A DNA stretch of 23,990 nucleotides from Brevipalpus yothersi (lineage: Eukaryota; Arthropoda; Arachnida; Trombidiformes; Tenuipalpidae): the NCBI GenBank assembly GCA_003956705.1, contig QZCP01000536.1:1-23990 (forward strand), given 5' to 3'. Numbering within the stretch: position 1 is the stretch's first letter; each line of letters starts with the position of its first letter. The notes beneath the pieces are model-generated. The model worked only from the letters and a program-made list of their open reading frames with translations, did not search any database and was not told the origin of the DNA. The position numbers were made by a program, and so were the translations under genes. Positions 7,874 through 16,565 of the stretch are shown piece by piece.

Positions 7874-9136
7874 TCAGATCATAGTGTTGAATATTGGGGC
7901 AGAAAATTGATTATGGATGAGAGCATGCATTTTTATGATATTATTCCGCTTATGTAGATCAACAGGTAGGTTTTCTAGCAAAACGCGATCAGAAAATTCT
8001 TTGACAAATGATTTCCACTGTCTGAAGAAGAAAACATCGAGTGGCTGAATCAGAGAAGTTATTCCTGGAGGAATGAACTTGAGAGTCAAATCTTTTCTTT
8101 CTACTGAAAATACATCTGTCATTCGATGAAATGAGAAAGAATTTACTAGGAAACCTGTTTTTTTGTTGATATTCAGAGCAAGACATGTCATTTTCCAATC
8201 TTGTAGAGTGGCAAGCTCAACTTTCCCTGATTTTGTTGATACAACATGAACATTTGGTGGCCTTATAAGCGAACGAGGAACAAGAGAACCAAAAACAACT
8301 CCAGCTTCTTGCAAAAAAAACGAGAGAGGAGAAAGAAGTTTACCACTGATTGTGATGATTGGTTGAATTGTGTAAGAATGGGTCCTTGCTCGTGTATGCT
8401 CAACTCTGATATCAACTGAACGCTGACCAGAAACCTCCAATGTTCGATCTCGATGAATCTCGTGATTGTATTCAGATTGGTCAGAGTTGAGGATTTGATC
8501 AGGATTAAATACAGGAATGATCTCTTTATTTATCTCTTGAATGAAAGCTAAGACAGTGTTTTCAATTTCCGTTTGCTCAACCTGATGTCTATAAGAGACG
8601 AAATCGGTGACTCTCCTACTCACTATCTTATTCTTTTTTTCGAATTCATTTATCCACCATGATGATGCTTTAAAATTGTTCCCAAGTTTGACCTCTCTTG
8701 CCTTTTCAAGGGCCCATTGACGCAAGTCAACATCATGTATAGCACGATTAATCGATCTAGAGGAAACAAACTTTTCCCATGTATAAGATGAAACTAATCT
8801 AAACTTTTCCCTCGCAGTTCCACAATTCCTCTGATATCCACGGAATCTGGTCAGATAAACATCATGTTTCACTCTTCTGAATCGATGTTAGAGTGTTTTG
8901 AATGAAGCACCTCTGTTCTCATTCTTCCATCCCATCACACTATTTACATAATCAAGAGAGAGAAACTCATTATCGGGTGCCGACAGAGGCTCAAAAATCA
9001 CTTCACTATCATTCTTCTCTTCTGATGAATTTGTAACCAATTCCTCATCCTCAATCATGTCAGTTATCGTTGATTCCTCAACCTGCCTGATCAAAGAAAA
9101 AATTTTTTCTGCTATTTCTCTCTCTCTCTCTAACAC
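7874..9136 (-). pseudogene. Pogo/Tigger-like DDE transposase, inactivated
   Basis: Minus-strand transposase of the pogo branch of Tc1/mariner. After an acidic N part come a CENP-B-type helix-turn-helix (FKASSWWINEFEKKNKIVSR) and a DDE_1 nuclease domain: first Asp in NSDQSE, second position in FLVNSFSFH, third Asp in LIQPLDVFF, with 34 residues between the last two. The second catalytic Asp is replaced by Asn. An in-frame TAA at 8888-8890 splits the frame, which is otherwise open for 420 codons. There is no clear ATG start: both halves begin at non-ATG codons, and the frame is closed by TGA at 9137-9139. The product would not be active. Confidence 0.8.
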
Positions 9137-9139
9137 TCA

Positions 9140-9485
9140 CTTCTTTACTTGTTGATGAGAGTTGAATATATTTTAGTTGGTTTAGAATATTTGCGGCCAA
9201 TATAGAAGGCATTCCAATATTGACTGATGCACGAATTCATTTGAGAGAATGATAATTTCACAACAAACTGAAGAAACTGCTCGTTTCAACTGAAAAATGG
9301 AAAGCTCTTAGAAAAATTCAATAACTGTTCTAGATTGAATGAAAAAAATTAGGCAGTATATGAGTAGATAAAGAAAGAACATGGAGATTTAAATTGAAAA
9401 TAACAAAAGGAAATATGATAGATGAACTTATCCAACTCAAGTGAGCGGTGAATAGAATCATGAAAGAAAACTCAACACTATAGGT
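9140..9485. other. AT-rich spacer before minisatellite
   Basis: No gene is seen. It may include the 5' part of the pogo-like transposon. Confidence 0.3.
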
Positions 9486-9953
9486 ATTCTGTATACTACA
9501 GGCTTGCTGTATAATGAAGGCTTGCTATATACTACAGGCTTGCTGTATACTACAGGCTTACTATGTACTGAAGGCTAGCTGTATGCTGAAGGCTTGCTGG
9601 ATGCTGAGAGCTTGCTGGATGCTTATGGCTTGCTGTATGCTAAAGGCTTGCTATATATTACAGGCTTGCTATATATTACAGGCTTGCTATATATCATAGG
9701 CCTTCTATATATTACAGGCTTGCTATATACTACAGGCTTACTATGTACTGAAGGCTTACTATGTACTGAAGGCTAGCTATATGCTGAAGGCTTGCTGTAT
9801 GCTGAAGGCTTGCTGTATGCTAAAGGCTTGCTATATATTACAGGCTTGCTATATATCATAGGCTTTCTATATACTACAGGCTTACTATGTACTGAAGGCT
9901 TGCTGTATATTACAGGCTTATTATGTAGTGAAGGCTTATTGCGTACTGTATAC
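9486..9953. repeat. 18-bp minisatellite with higher-order structure
   Basis: About 26 head-to-tail units of 18 bp, typified by AGGCTTGCTATATATTAC. Variant units recur in the same order 180-198 bp apart: the CTTACTATGTACTGAAGGCTAGCT block at 9557 and 9755, and the GCTAAAGG block at 9639 and 9819. This shows that blocks of 10-11 units were duplicated together. Because 18 is a multiple of three, several frames on both strands are open across it. Confidence 0.95.
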
Positions 9954-10012
9954 TGAGTGCAATGAAAAACGTATACCGGAATGAATGGCAGCATACATAA
10001 AATAATAATCAA
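9773..10012 (-). other. Weak ORF: hydrophobic leader then YSKP repeats
   Basis: Minus-strand frame starting at an ATG at 10012 in unique sequence, with a signal-peptide-like start (MIIILCMLPFIPVYVFHC), then hexapeptide repeats of the type (V/A)(I/V/A)YSKP encoded by the minisatellite. A TAG at 9773-9775 ends it; the same frame continues through the rest of the array with only two more stops. It may be chance, since any 18-bp array opens frames, or a decayed secreted repeat protein. Confidence 0.2.
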
Positions 10013-10216
10013 ATAATATATTTTTTGGCTCGAGTAAATGTCAAGTTCAAGGAAGAAGAAAGAATAAATAATAAAGGGCAGAAAAGGCTGAAAAAAAGAA
10101 TAGATAATATTCGGCTCAAGTGAGTGTGAAAAGTGATTCAGTGTAAAATAAGAAAAAATTTGAAAAGCATAGCAAATAGAGGGTAAATTAGACTTGAGCC
10201 TGCATCATAAAATGTA
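10013..10216. other. AT-rich spacer
   Basis: No gene, clear repeat or RNA feature is visible between the leader of the repeat ORF and the small basic ORF. Confidence 0.3.
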
Positions 10217-10516
10217 TTATTTTCTTCCAATTTTTCGCTTGTAACGCGCCTTTGCCTTGTCCATAAGAGCCAAGCGTCCTTCATGTATCGCCTTTCCCTT
10301 GAAGATAACCAATTCGTCCTTCCATCCTTCCAGCATGTTAAGCTGATTCAAGAATCTTCCAGGCAAAGCATTGATCAAGTGCATTCTTTCTCGCTTCGTT
10401 AAATTTGCCATCATCTCACCAAATTCCTCCGCTCTGCTCCGCGATGCCTCTTTTCTCGTGAGCAACCACTTGAAGGCAGCATCAGTGCTGATCACGACAT
10501 ATAATAAGGGAATAAC
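10217..10516 (-). CDS. Hypothetical small basic protein, possible terminal exon
   Basis: Minus-strand frame open from 10516 to the stop at 10217, ending in a very basic tail (ARYKRKIGRK). There is no ATG at its head; the first internal Met codons lie near MANLTKRERMHLINALPG. A donor-like AAAAAGTAAGT reads on the minus strand just upstream (GTAAGT at 10514-10519), and the AG of TGATCAG (10490-10491) could serve as acceptor, so this may be a last exon. Composition looks coding (charged, helical). No family recognised. Confidence 0.3.
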   Translation of the reverse strand, partial: VIPLLYVVISTDAAFKWLLTRKEASRSRAEEFGEMMANLTKRERMHLINALPGRFLNQLNMLEGWKDELVIFKGKAIHEGRLALMDKAKARYKRKIGRK

Positions 10517-10556
10517 TTACTTTTTGTTTCTAGAGCGAGTATTTAATCCTTCAGAG

Positions 10557-10872
10557 TTATAGGTAACGATAGAGTGTAGCTTCAACTGCACGACAGTGAT
10601 TGTACTTAGAGTTGTTCACGATAATGTCCCACAAAAGTTCTTCACAAGAGTTCGGTGGTAATTGAATCGTGTTTAAACACTGAATGATGAGGATTTGAGG
10701 AGACACAGACAACTTCAAAGGTTGTTGAACTAAAGAACTGATCAGAAATGAACTCAAATGATGATAAAGTAGGAAGATATTCACAAATGAATAAGAAATT
10801 TGAATTTTCCAGAGCAAGAACTAGATTCTGAATGATCTTCAGCGGAAAGGATGGATAACATATACGAAACAA
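10557..10872 (-). pseudogene. Weak coding trace in two frames
   Basis: Two overlapping minus-strand frames share what looks like one protein track: one ends in SITTELL, while the other continues as EELLWDIIVNNSKYNHCRA to a stop at 10557. The helical pattern faintly recalls BTB/BACK proteins, but I cannot support a family. It could be a frameshifted host exon or chance. Confidence 0.15.
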
Positions 10873-10919
10873 GTGAGTACATTACCAATACAAGTGAGTT
10901 GGAAAGAATGTTTTCACAG

Positions 10920-11023
10920 AAAGATTCAGCCTTTACCAGTGCTCTTCTATTCTTACCGATAGCCGAGAAATACATTCTCAGGAAACTTTAGGCATATCAA
11001 AAGATTCAGCCTTTACCAGTGCT
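10920..11023 (+). repeat. 24-bp perfect direct repeat
   Basis: Bases 10920-10943 and 11000-11023 are identical 24-mers starting AAAGATTCAGCC, 80 bases apart. Confidence 0.9.
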
Positions 11024-11100
11024 AATTTAACTAGCGACTGATTCCTATATATTGAGATGGTCAGTGAAGCGAGGAGTGTAGAATTGAGGTGTTTAATTTT

Positions 11101-11399
11101 TCCCTACTACCAATTTCGAACATCTCGATAGTTTTTGCTGGTAAAAGAGTCAAGACCACAGCTTATGTGATCGATCTAAATCTCCATCCGACACTGAGGT
11201 TTGAGGTTTTCAAGCTTGGTCTTGAATTTCCATTGGATAGCGGTCGAGTAATTGAATTTCTTCTTAACCGATATTCGTTAAGAAAGATTTCCATCTTGAA
11301 ATCCTTGATGAGATTTTTCCTCCCCTTGGACTGGTTGGATCCGATGTCCGGACTGCAGATGAGAGTCCAATTCTCCACATTGTTTTGATCTGGGCTTAG
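11101..11399 (+). pseudogene. FBXO22-like gene fragment B (C-terminal end)
   Basis: Plus-strand piece matching the last third of the FBXO22-like family: ISIVFAGKRVKTTAYVID, then FKLGLEFPLDSGRVIEFLL. At about 11275-11340 the resemblance shifts frame, and the family's closing motif reappears as SPILHIV before the TAG at 11397-11399. The N-terminal two-thirds is absent. It is in the opposite orientation to the other family members. Confidence 0.75.
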
Positions 11400-11457
11400 A
11401 TATAGCGTATGGAAGAAGGACTGTAAACTTGTGAGATCGCATTTGGTCTCGCCTGGA

Positions 11458-11493
<36 letters not shown>

Positions 11494-11635
11494 TGAGAGA
11501 GAGAGAGAGAGAGAGAAATTTTTCAGAAAATTTGACGGCTCTGGGAGAGAGAGAGAGAGAGAGAAATTTTTCAGAAAATTTGACGGTTCTGGGAGAGAGA
11601 GAGAGAGAAATTTTTCAGAAAATTTGACGGTTTTA
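11458..11635. repeat. (GA)n with three copies of a 44-48-bp unit
   Basis: A GA tract followed by three units that each join a GA run to AAATTTTTCAGAAAATTTGACGG (starting at 11516, 11564 and 11608). Unit lengths differ only by GA number. A minus-strand frame reading SLPEPSNFLKNF repeats is a by-product. Confidence 0.9.
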
Positions 11636-11639
11636 ATGC

Positions 11640-11977
11640 CATTAGAAACCACTTAGATTCCAGTGGCTGTGACTAGGATCTTTCCGGTTTCGCAGCATCT
11701 GTAAGTGAGAGATGCTGTAGTGTCACGAATTGAATAAATTCCCTCATTACTGTTGCTAATAGAACTGCCCCTATTTTTTTCTTCGGTGGAGCTTGCAATT
11801 CATGGGTCAGATACTATCCAATGGCTTCAAAATTTTCAACTCTTCCATATCATCAGTTTCCTACATTAATTTTCCATTCCAATGATAGAGTATTTCATCT
11901 CAATCTGGCACAAAAATGGATTATGAGTTTCTGACATGTTATGGCGTAAATTTTCTTTGATTTTTGATATTGATCAT
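11640..11977. other. Left flank of Gag-only LTR element
   Basis: No gene is visible. GATAT at 11966-11970 matches the GATAT right after the far LTR (16566-16570) but sits 7 bp away from the LTR edge. Confidence 0.3.
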
Positions 11978-12177
11978 TGGAAGTGAGATTTTGAGCTTCA
12001 CTCCATGAAGTTAAGATTATCAGTGTTAATCATTTGAATTCATCTCTCGATAATTATACAGAGAGAGAGAGATACATAGAGAGAGAGAGAGAACATATTT
12101 TTCCTTCGAAACGTTAAATGTTAAATAAACATTCTTCTAATAAACATTCTATAATGGCTTTCTATTTTTGCCCTGCA
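11978..12177 (-). repeat. 3' LTR of Gag-only element
   Basis: 200 bp, TGGAAGTGAG...TTGCCCTGCA on the plus strand, matching 16366-16565 except for microsatellite slippage (GA runs). Confidence 0.93.
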
Positions 12178-12181
12178 TTGA

Positions 12182-12194
12182 CCTCCCCTCTCCC
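12182..12194 (-). promoter_or_regulatory. Polypurine tract of Gag-only element
   Basis: On the minus strand GGGAGAGGGGAGG, 4 bases before the 3' LTR, the expected plus-strand primer position. Confidence 0.75.
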
Positions 12195-12348
12195 GTTGAG
12201 ATGTCCTCATTTCAGGTAGAGTACAACAATTAGAACAATATCCCGATTACAACACAACAGTTAGAACGATATTTCAGTTACATAGTTACTTGGATACATT
12301 AGACAATATTACAATATCAAGACAATAATTGAATTCAAATGGAAATTA

Positions 12349-12870
12349 TCAATCAATTTGAATGACAGGCGGCTCAGATAGATCCACTGGTTGCCACATT
12401 ATGAGCTGGTCATACACTGTAATCGTCTTCTGGACTGAGTACAGATAATTTTCTAGTCTCCAGATGGCATCAAGTTTTCTCTCAACGACATGGATTTCTT
12501 CAGCTCTTGGTGTTTCTTCTACTGGTTTCTTTTTTGTTTGTATGACTCCAATAACTTTGTCGCATTCTTTTTTCCCTTTCCCAGTGTATTGTTGGATGAA
12601 CTTATCCAGATTCAGACTGAATTGTGGACCATTGATTCTTCTGACCATGATAAGGGTCCGTGGGTCAACCATGAGTTCCATAAACTCAGATTGAGAAAGA
12701 GTTACCACATATGAGCCATTAACTTTTAAAATGATATCAAGTGATCTCTTGTGATAGAGGAATTCATTTTTCTCGAATCCACCATCTATTTCGCTGGAAG
12801 TGAAGACATGGTTTCTGAGGCGGTAGAGGTTTTCCCACCAAGGTTTACAGTTGACAAGCATTGGCATGTT
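12349..12870 (-). CDS. Unrecognised ORF inside Gag-only element (172 aa)
   Basis: Minus-strand ORF with an ATG at 12867, downstream of gag. TTTCATTTCAG|AAC lies directly before the ATG, a good splice acceptor, so it is probably made from a spliced message. The protein begins MPMLVNCKPWWENLYRLRNH, has an alternating hydrophobic stretch (SLDIILKVNGSYVVTLSQSE) followed by MVDPRTLIMVRRI, then a Lys/Glu-rich middle and a C end with WRLENYLYSVQKTITVYDQL. It shows no cysteine knuckle, protease, RT or membrane signature. I do not recognise it; a beta-rich nucleic-acid-binding fold is possible but unproven. The intact frame in a young element suggests it was recently translated. Confidence 0.55.
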   Translation of the reverse strand, partial: NMPMLVNCKPWWENLYRLRNHVFTSSEIDGGFEKNEFLYHKRSLDIILKVNGSYVVTLSQSEFMELMVDPRTLIMVRRINGPQFSLNLDKFIQQYTGKGKKECDKVIGVIQTKKKPVEETPRAEEIHVVERKLDAIWRLENYLYSVQKTITVYDQLIMWQPVDLSEPPVIQID

Positions 12871-12946
12871 CTGAAATGAAATGGATTAGAATATTCGGAT
12901 GAATTTTGACTAATCTATAAGGTCATGATAGGACATCAATTACAGT

Positions 12947-13199
12947 TTAAATATAATTTTTTTTAAGTAGATAAGCACAGAACTTCAGAATAATCATGAA
13001 CAGTAAGCAAAAATATTTTTTTGCATTCGAAATTTCACTGAATTGAAAGAGAAAATCAATTGAATGATGATTCCGTTGCAATTCCAGATCAAGAGGTTCA
13101 GTAACAGTTCCATTTAATTCATTAAGTTTTGAGTCCAATTTTACTTCCGGGTACCGCTTTTTACGACCAAATTTACGATAACGATCTTTGGATCTCTTC
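12947..13199 (-). CDS. Possible internal exon with basic N end
   Basis: Minus-strand open stretch directly after an acceptor-like TTACTCTCTTAG. It starts with a highly basic segment (WKRSKDRYRKFGRKKRYPEV) and runs to a stop at 12947. There is no upstream ATG in frame (a TAG precedes it). It could be an exon of a spliced element message or a remnant of a lost pol region. No family assigned. Confidence 0.25.
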
Positions 13200-13245
13200 C
13201 ACTAAGAGAGTAACACGGGATTACGATTCAATCGAACAATAGTTA

Positions 13246-13434
13246 TTATGAGAACGAACACCACAAATCTTTTCCATAACTCATCAAGTAACATTTCTTC
13301 TGAGGCAATTCATCGAAAAGCCTTCTTGAGTCATAGGTTTCACTGATTGAATACTCATTTGAGTTCACAAGTTCTGATGAGTTTCCATTTCCGAGAATCG
13401 GATCAGGAGCTTTTTCCAACGGACAATGTTCCAC
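13246..13434 (-). pseudogene. In-frame extension after Gag stop
   Basis: 62 codons in the same frame as Gag after a single TGA, with no ATG at the start. It may be the old end of a Gag-protease ORF or be reached by readthrough. No recognisable motif. Confidence 0.35.
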
Positions 13435-14892
13435 TCAAATCGTTTCAATTAACACAATTAAATCACTGTCAACGTCTAGCCCAACGGAAGTAGCCACAGA
13501 ATAATGCATCATACTTTGACAACTGCCAGTTGTTACCACCGTCTCATGATCCATCTCCATCAGCTCAGTTGTTCTCACTGGTACCTCCCATGGACGATGA
13601 TTCACAAAAATCATTTTTTTGATCACAATCAAATCATTTCCAACTTCCGGATCATCAGTTGTAAGTATAGAATTAACCATCAATTTTGGATACGTGATTA
13701 TCACCATTGCCGCTGAGTCATTTTTCATCTGCATCATCTCACTTATACAGACCAGGCGACTTGCTTCTTCTCTTTTTCCATCTTTAAATTCTTTTTCTTG
13801 ACCTCCTCCACCAGCAATCATCAGAGATTCGTTGGTAGTCGAGACGAAACTAGGACTTCTATTATTAGACCGACAAAATTCATCAGAGCGAGCTTGCTGC
13901 CAATTCCCAAAGATCAGCATTGAAGTGAAACTTGGACCATTCGGATTCTTCATCAAGTTGATTGAATGAGAACTTTCTTGATTGGCTTCAATAGAATTCC
14001 CATCATAATTCCAGTTTTGGCCACCATTGGATTGTATTTCTTTACCATTAAAACCATTGTCACTGCCACCAGAACCATTTCTGGTGCCAGAATAGCTCGC
14101 CTGTGGATAAATGTTTTGATCATTGTGCTCCTCATCCTGTATTTTCAACTCACATTCTCTAGCTATGTGCCCTTCACAGTCGCAATAGTAACAAACAATT
14201 CTCTTCCTCATCGAGTTCTGATTGTTGGACTCACTCGGAGTATACTCCATTCTATAAATCAAGCCTTTCATATCCTTTTTCACTCTTTCAATCACTCTCA
14301 TCGCTTCGTGATTGCTCCCATAATTCAATTTGACTTCATTTTGATCTCCATAAAAACATTCGACTCTCTGGGCTGCAATTACAAGTTCGTCGATTGTTTG
14401 AGGATCCATGATAACAATCTTCTCTTTTAATTTATCATTCAATCCTCTTCTGATGAAGAAAAGCTTTCTCACTTCATCCATATTCTTATCGAACTTCTCA
14501 CACAAATATTTCATTCGATAAATGTACGCATAATTAGGTTCATTGATTCCTTGCTTATTATTCATTATTTGTTTGAAGTATAATGATGGATAATCTTGAG
14601 ACACCATTACTCTCATCATTTCATTTCTCACTCTCTCATACGTGTCCAAAAGTTTACCAGGTCCGATCATATGTTTTGTTGCCTTATACCAAGCTTTAGC
14701 ACCATCTTTCAAATAAATCGGGAGAGAGACCAAACGGGTGGAGTTCGTCCAGCCTAATCTAGTTGTTATATCCTCATAGTTTCCAAGCCAATCAATCACA
14801 TCATCGTTAATATGACTTCCAGAAAAATATGGAATAGAAAATTCATTCCCATGTCTAGTAGTAGCAGTAAAATTATTCAAATAATTATTCAT
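13435..14892 (-). CDS. gag: Gag-like polyprotein with CCHC knuckle and protease-like tail
   Basis: Structural protein expected to package the element RNA into particles. ATG at 14892 gives 485 residues (the frame is open further up but without an ATG). Residues about 33-69 hold a retrotransposon Gag signature: IDWLGNYEDITTRLGW, then LPIYLKDGAKAWY. A single zinc knuckle C234-C237-H242-C247 (CYYCDCEGHIAREC) follows, then a low-complexity Asn/Gly/Ser region. Near the C end HRPWEVPV and TTGSCQSMMHYSVATSVGL resemble the start of a retroviral-type aspartic protease, but with TTG where DTG is expected. After the TGA at 13435-13437 the same frame stays open to 13246, so the protease-like part may have been cut by a nonsense change. 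No Pol follows. Confidence 0.85.
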   Translation of the reverse strand: MNNYLNNFTATTRHGNEFSIPYFSGSHINDDVIDWLGNYEDITTRLGWTNSTRLVSLPIYLKDGAKAWYKATKHMIGPGKLLDTYERVRNEMMRVMVSQDYPSLYFKQIMNNKQGINEPNYAYIYRMKYLCEKFDKNMDEVRKLFFIRRGLNDKLKEKIVIMDPQTIDELVIAAQRVECFYGDQNEVKLNYGSNHEAMRVIERVKKDMKGLIYRMEYTPSESNNQNSMRKRIVCYYCDCEGHIARECELKIQDEEHNDQNIYPQASYSGTRNGSGGSDNGFNGKEIQSNGGQNWNYDGNSIEANQESSHSINLMKNPNGPSFTSMLIFGNWQQARSDEFCRSNNRSPSFVSTTNESLMIAGGGGQEKEFKDGKREEASRLVCISEMMQMKNDSAAMVIITYPKLMVNSILTTDDPEVGNDLIVIKKMIFVNHRPWEVPVRTTELMEMDHETVVTTGSCQSMMHYSVATSVGLDVDSDLIVLIETI

Positions 14893-16345
14893 CGTTTTGA
14901 AACTTTTCCTCAGCTTACGACTGGCTAACAGAATAATCAAGTAAATTAATCAAGTGGAATGTCCCTATATCTCATCGTCACAGACAACAGAACCATTGAG
15001 ATTACCTAAATTAAACCAAGAATGAAATGTGTATCTCTTACACACACAAAAAGAACAAAATTCAATAACATTTGATTCAAATAAATATACTCAAAATAAT
15101 TTCTCAAATCCATTCAATGGTTGACTGTGCTGTTTGACCGAAACTGGTAACATACACATACATAATTTATTCGATGATCAATAAACTTAATCAGATTTTC
15201 CTTTTGAATACTTTCCCAAAATAACGATGCTAAGAATCACATATCCATTCACTTGGACATGAGCCGATTGAAATGAATTGAATTGATGATGAAAGAAATG
15301 GACAGAACAAATGGATAAAATGAATTGATTCCCGAAAATTTAGTAACCTCTTTGAATAGAATGATCATACGGTTTACTGATAAAACAGATCGAACTCCAC
15401 TGAGTGGCATTGCTATCTTCCGATTAACGAAGGCTTAAGACTCGATGCCTGAAAAATTATCGGTGGTAGGCAACAACATGAAGGTTATGATAACTTTTTA
15501 TTTCATTCCTCTTCCAGCTGTTAGTCAGAAAATTATCCCTACAGTAGCAGTTGAAATTTTCCCTAGTGTTTATTATGCATGTTTTGGACCAAATTCAAGG
15601 TTCTCGCAGCTGAAAATGGCTCAAAGGGGATACCATTCACTTGGTTTGTTTATATTGCTTGATCAGAAATCGAAAGTTAACACCTTCAAATTTAGAACTT
15701 CTCTCTCTAGTTTAGCTAGCTTACAATGTTGTAACGCTTTCGAGGTCTAATTCTCACGCATACAGTTGGTAACACTCACTTATGATCTGATTGGATGTTA
15801 TGAATTAAATTGTTTACGATCAGCTTCTATTCAGAATAGTCTACTAATGAATTTTTCACACACTCGAAATTGGAGAGATTCGGTTGGAATATCGTTTATT
15901 TGACGCAAGATATATTCCATCCATTAGTTGACTAGATTCACCTCAAATTCAGATCGAAACACATGATCGATTAAGCACTCAATCTGTTTTGTATAAACTC
16001 GCATTTTATACATACATAGAACTACTACCATTCACTAGGTACCAAATTTTTCTCGCGTAAGAATCGAAACTCACCATGGTCTCATCAGAAAATTCATGCA
16101 AATGGACAGAATATCGAGTTCTCATCATGATTACGATTGGAAAGACTTACCGATGAGGCACTCTATCGAACCAAACGATAAACCAGAGTAGAGATAGTTT
16201 CTTTCAATAGATAACCGTTCTTCCTATGAACGAACAGATACCGGTGACCACACTAGAATCTCTCAAATAGAATCTCACAATGATAGTAACTCTAGAATTC
16301 ATTCACTTCTAATATCACTTTGAAAATACTAATCAAATCAAATCA
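14893..16345 (-). other. Long leader of Gag-only element
   Basis: About 1.45 kb between the primer binding site and the Gag ATG. No gene is recognised on the minus strand. A 101-codon plus-strand frame (15445-15750) has no recognisable features. A leader this long would hold the packaging signal and perhaps an intron donor. Confidence 0.5.
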
Positions 16346-16363
16346 GTCCCGCCGAGCCTACCA
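16346..16363 (-). promoter_or_regulatory. Primer binding site (tRNA 3'-end complement)
   Basis: Plus-strand GTCCCGCCGAGCCTACCA reads like the T-stem, acceptor strand and CCA of a tRNA. On the element strand its complement begins TGG, two bases after the 5' LTR, the standard place. I cannot assign the tRNA isotype with certainty. Confidence 0.75.
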
Positions 16364-16365
16364 AA

Positions 16366-16565
16366 TGGAAGTGAGATTTTGAGCTTCACTCCATGAAGTT
16401 AAGATTATCAGTGTTAATCATTTGAATTCATCTCTCGATAATTATACAGAGAGAGAGATACATAGAGAGAGAGAGAGAGAACATATTTTTCCTTCGAAAC
16501 GTTAAATGTTAAATAAACATTCTTCTAATAAACATTCTATAATGGCTTTCTATTTTTGCCCTGCA
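16366..16565 (-). repeat. 5' LTR of Gag-only element
   Basis: 200 bp, the partner of 11978-12177. Ends are TG/CA, and it is flanked on the inner side by the primer binding site. Confidence 0.93.

Larger units (their letters stand above)
11978..16565 (-). mobile_element. Non-autonomous, Gag-only LTR retrotransposon
   Basis: Minus-strand element bounded by two direct 200-bp repeats that start TG and end CA and differ only by one GA unit gained and one lost in their microsatellite runs. A tRNA-like primer site follows the 5' LTR, a 13-base polypurine tract precedes the 3' LTR, and the 4.2-kb interior encodes a Gag-like protein and one other ORF. I see no RT, RNase H or integrase motif inside, so it would need Pol from another element. 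Layout fits elements described as TR-GAG. Near-identical LTRs mean recent insertion. Confidence 0.85.

Noticed and set aside
9123..9136. Start of the transposase at 9136
   Set aside because: The codon is GTG in a GA repeat, not a eukaryotic start; the frame is just bounded by an upstream TGA.
9486..9953. CRISPR-like regular array
   Set aside because: Units are head-to-tail 18-mers without unique spacers, in a eukaryotic setting; it is a minisatellite.
11278..11652. Minus-strand ORF with repeated SLPEPSNFLKNFSLS
   Set aside because: Produced by GA-rich tandem repeats and antisense to an F-box gene fragment.
15445..15750. 101-codon plus-strand ORF in the Gag element leader
   Set aside because: Opposite strand to the element, no motifs, no splice or promoter context.
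16346..16363. A tRNA gene
   Set aside because: Only the 3' 18 bases of a tRNA are present, next to the LTR; there is no D or anticodon arm. It is a primer binding site.
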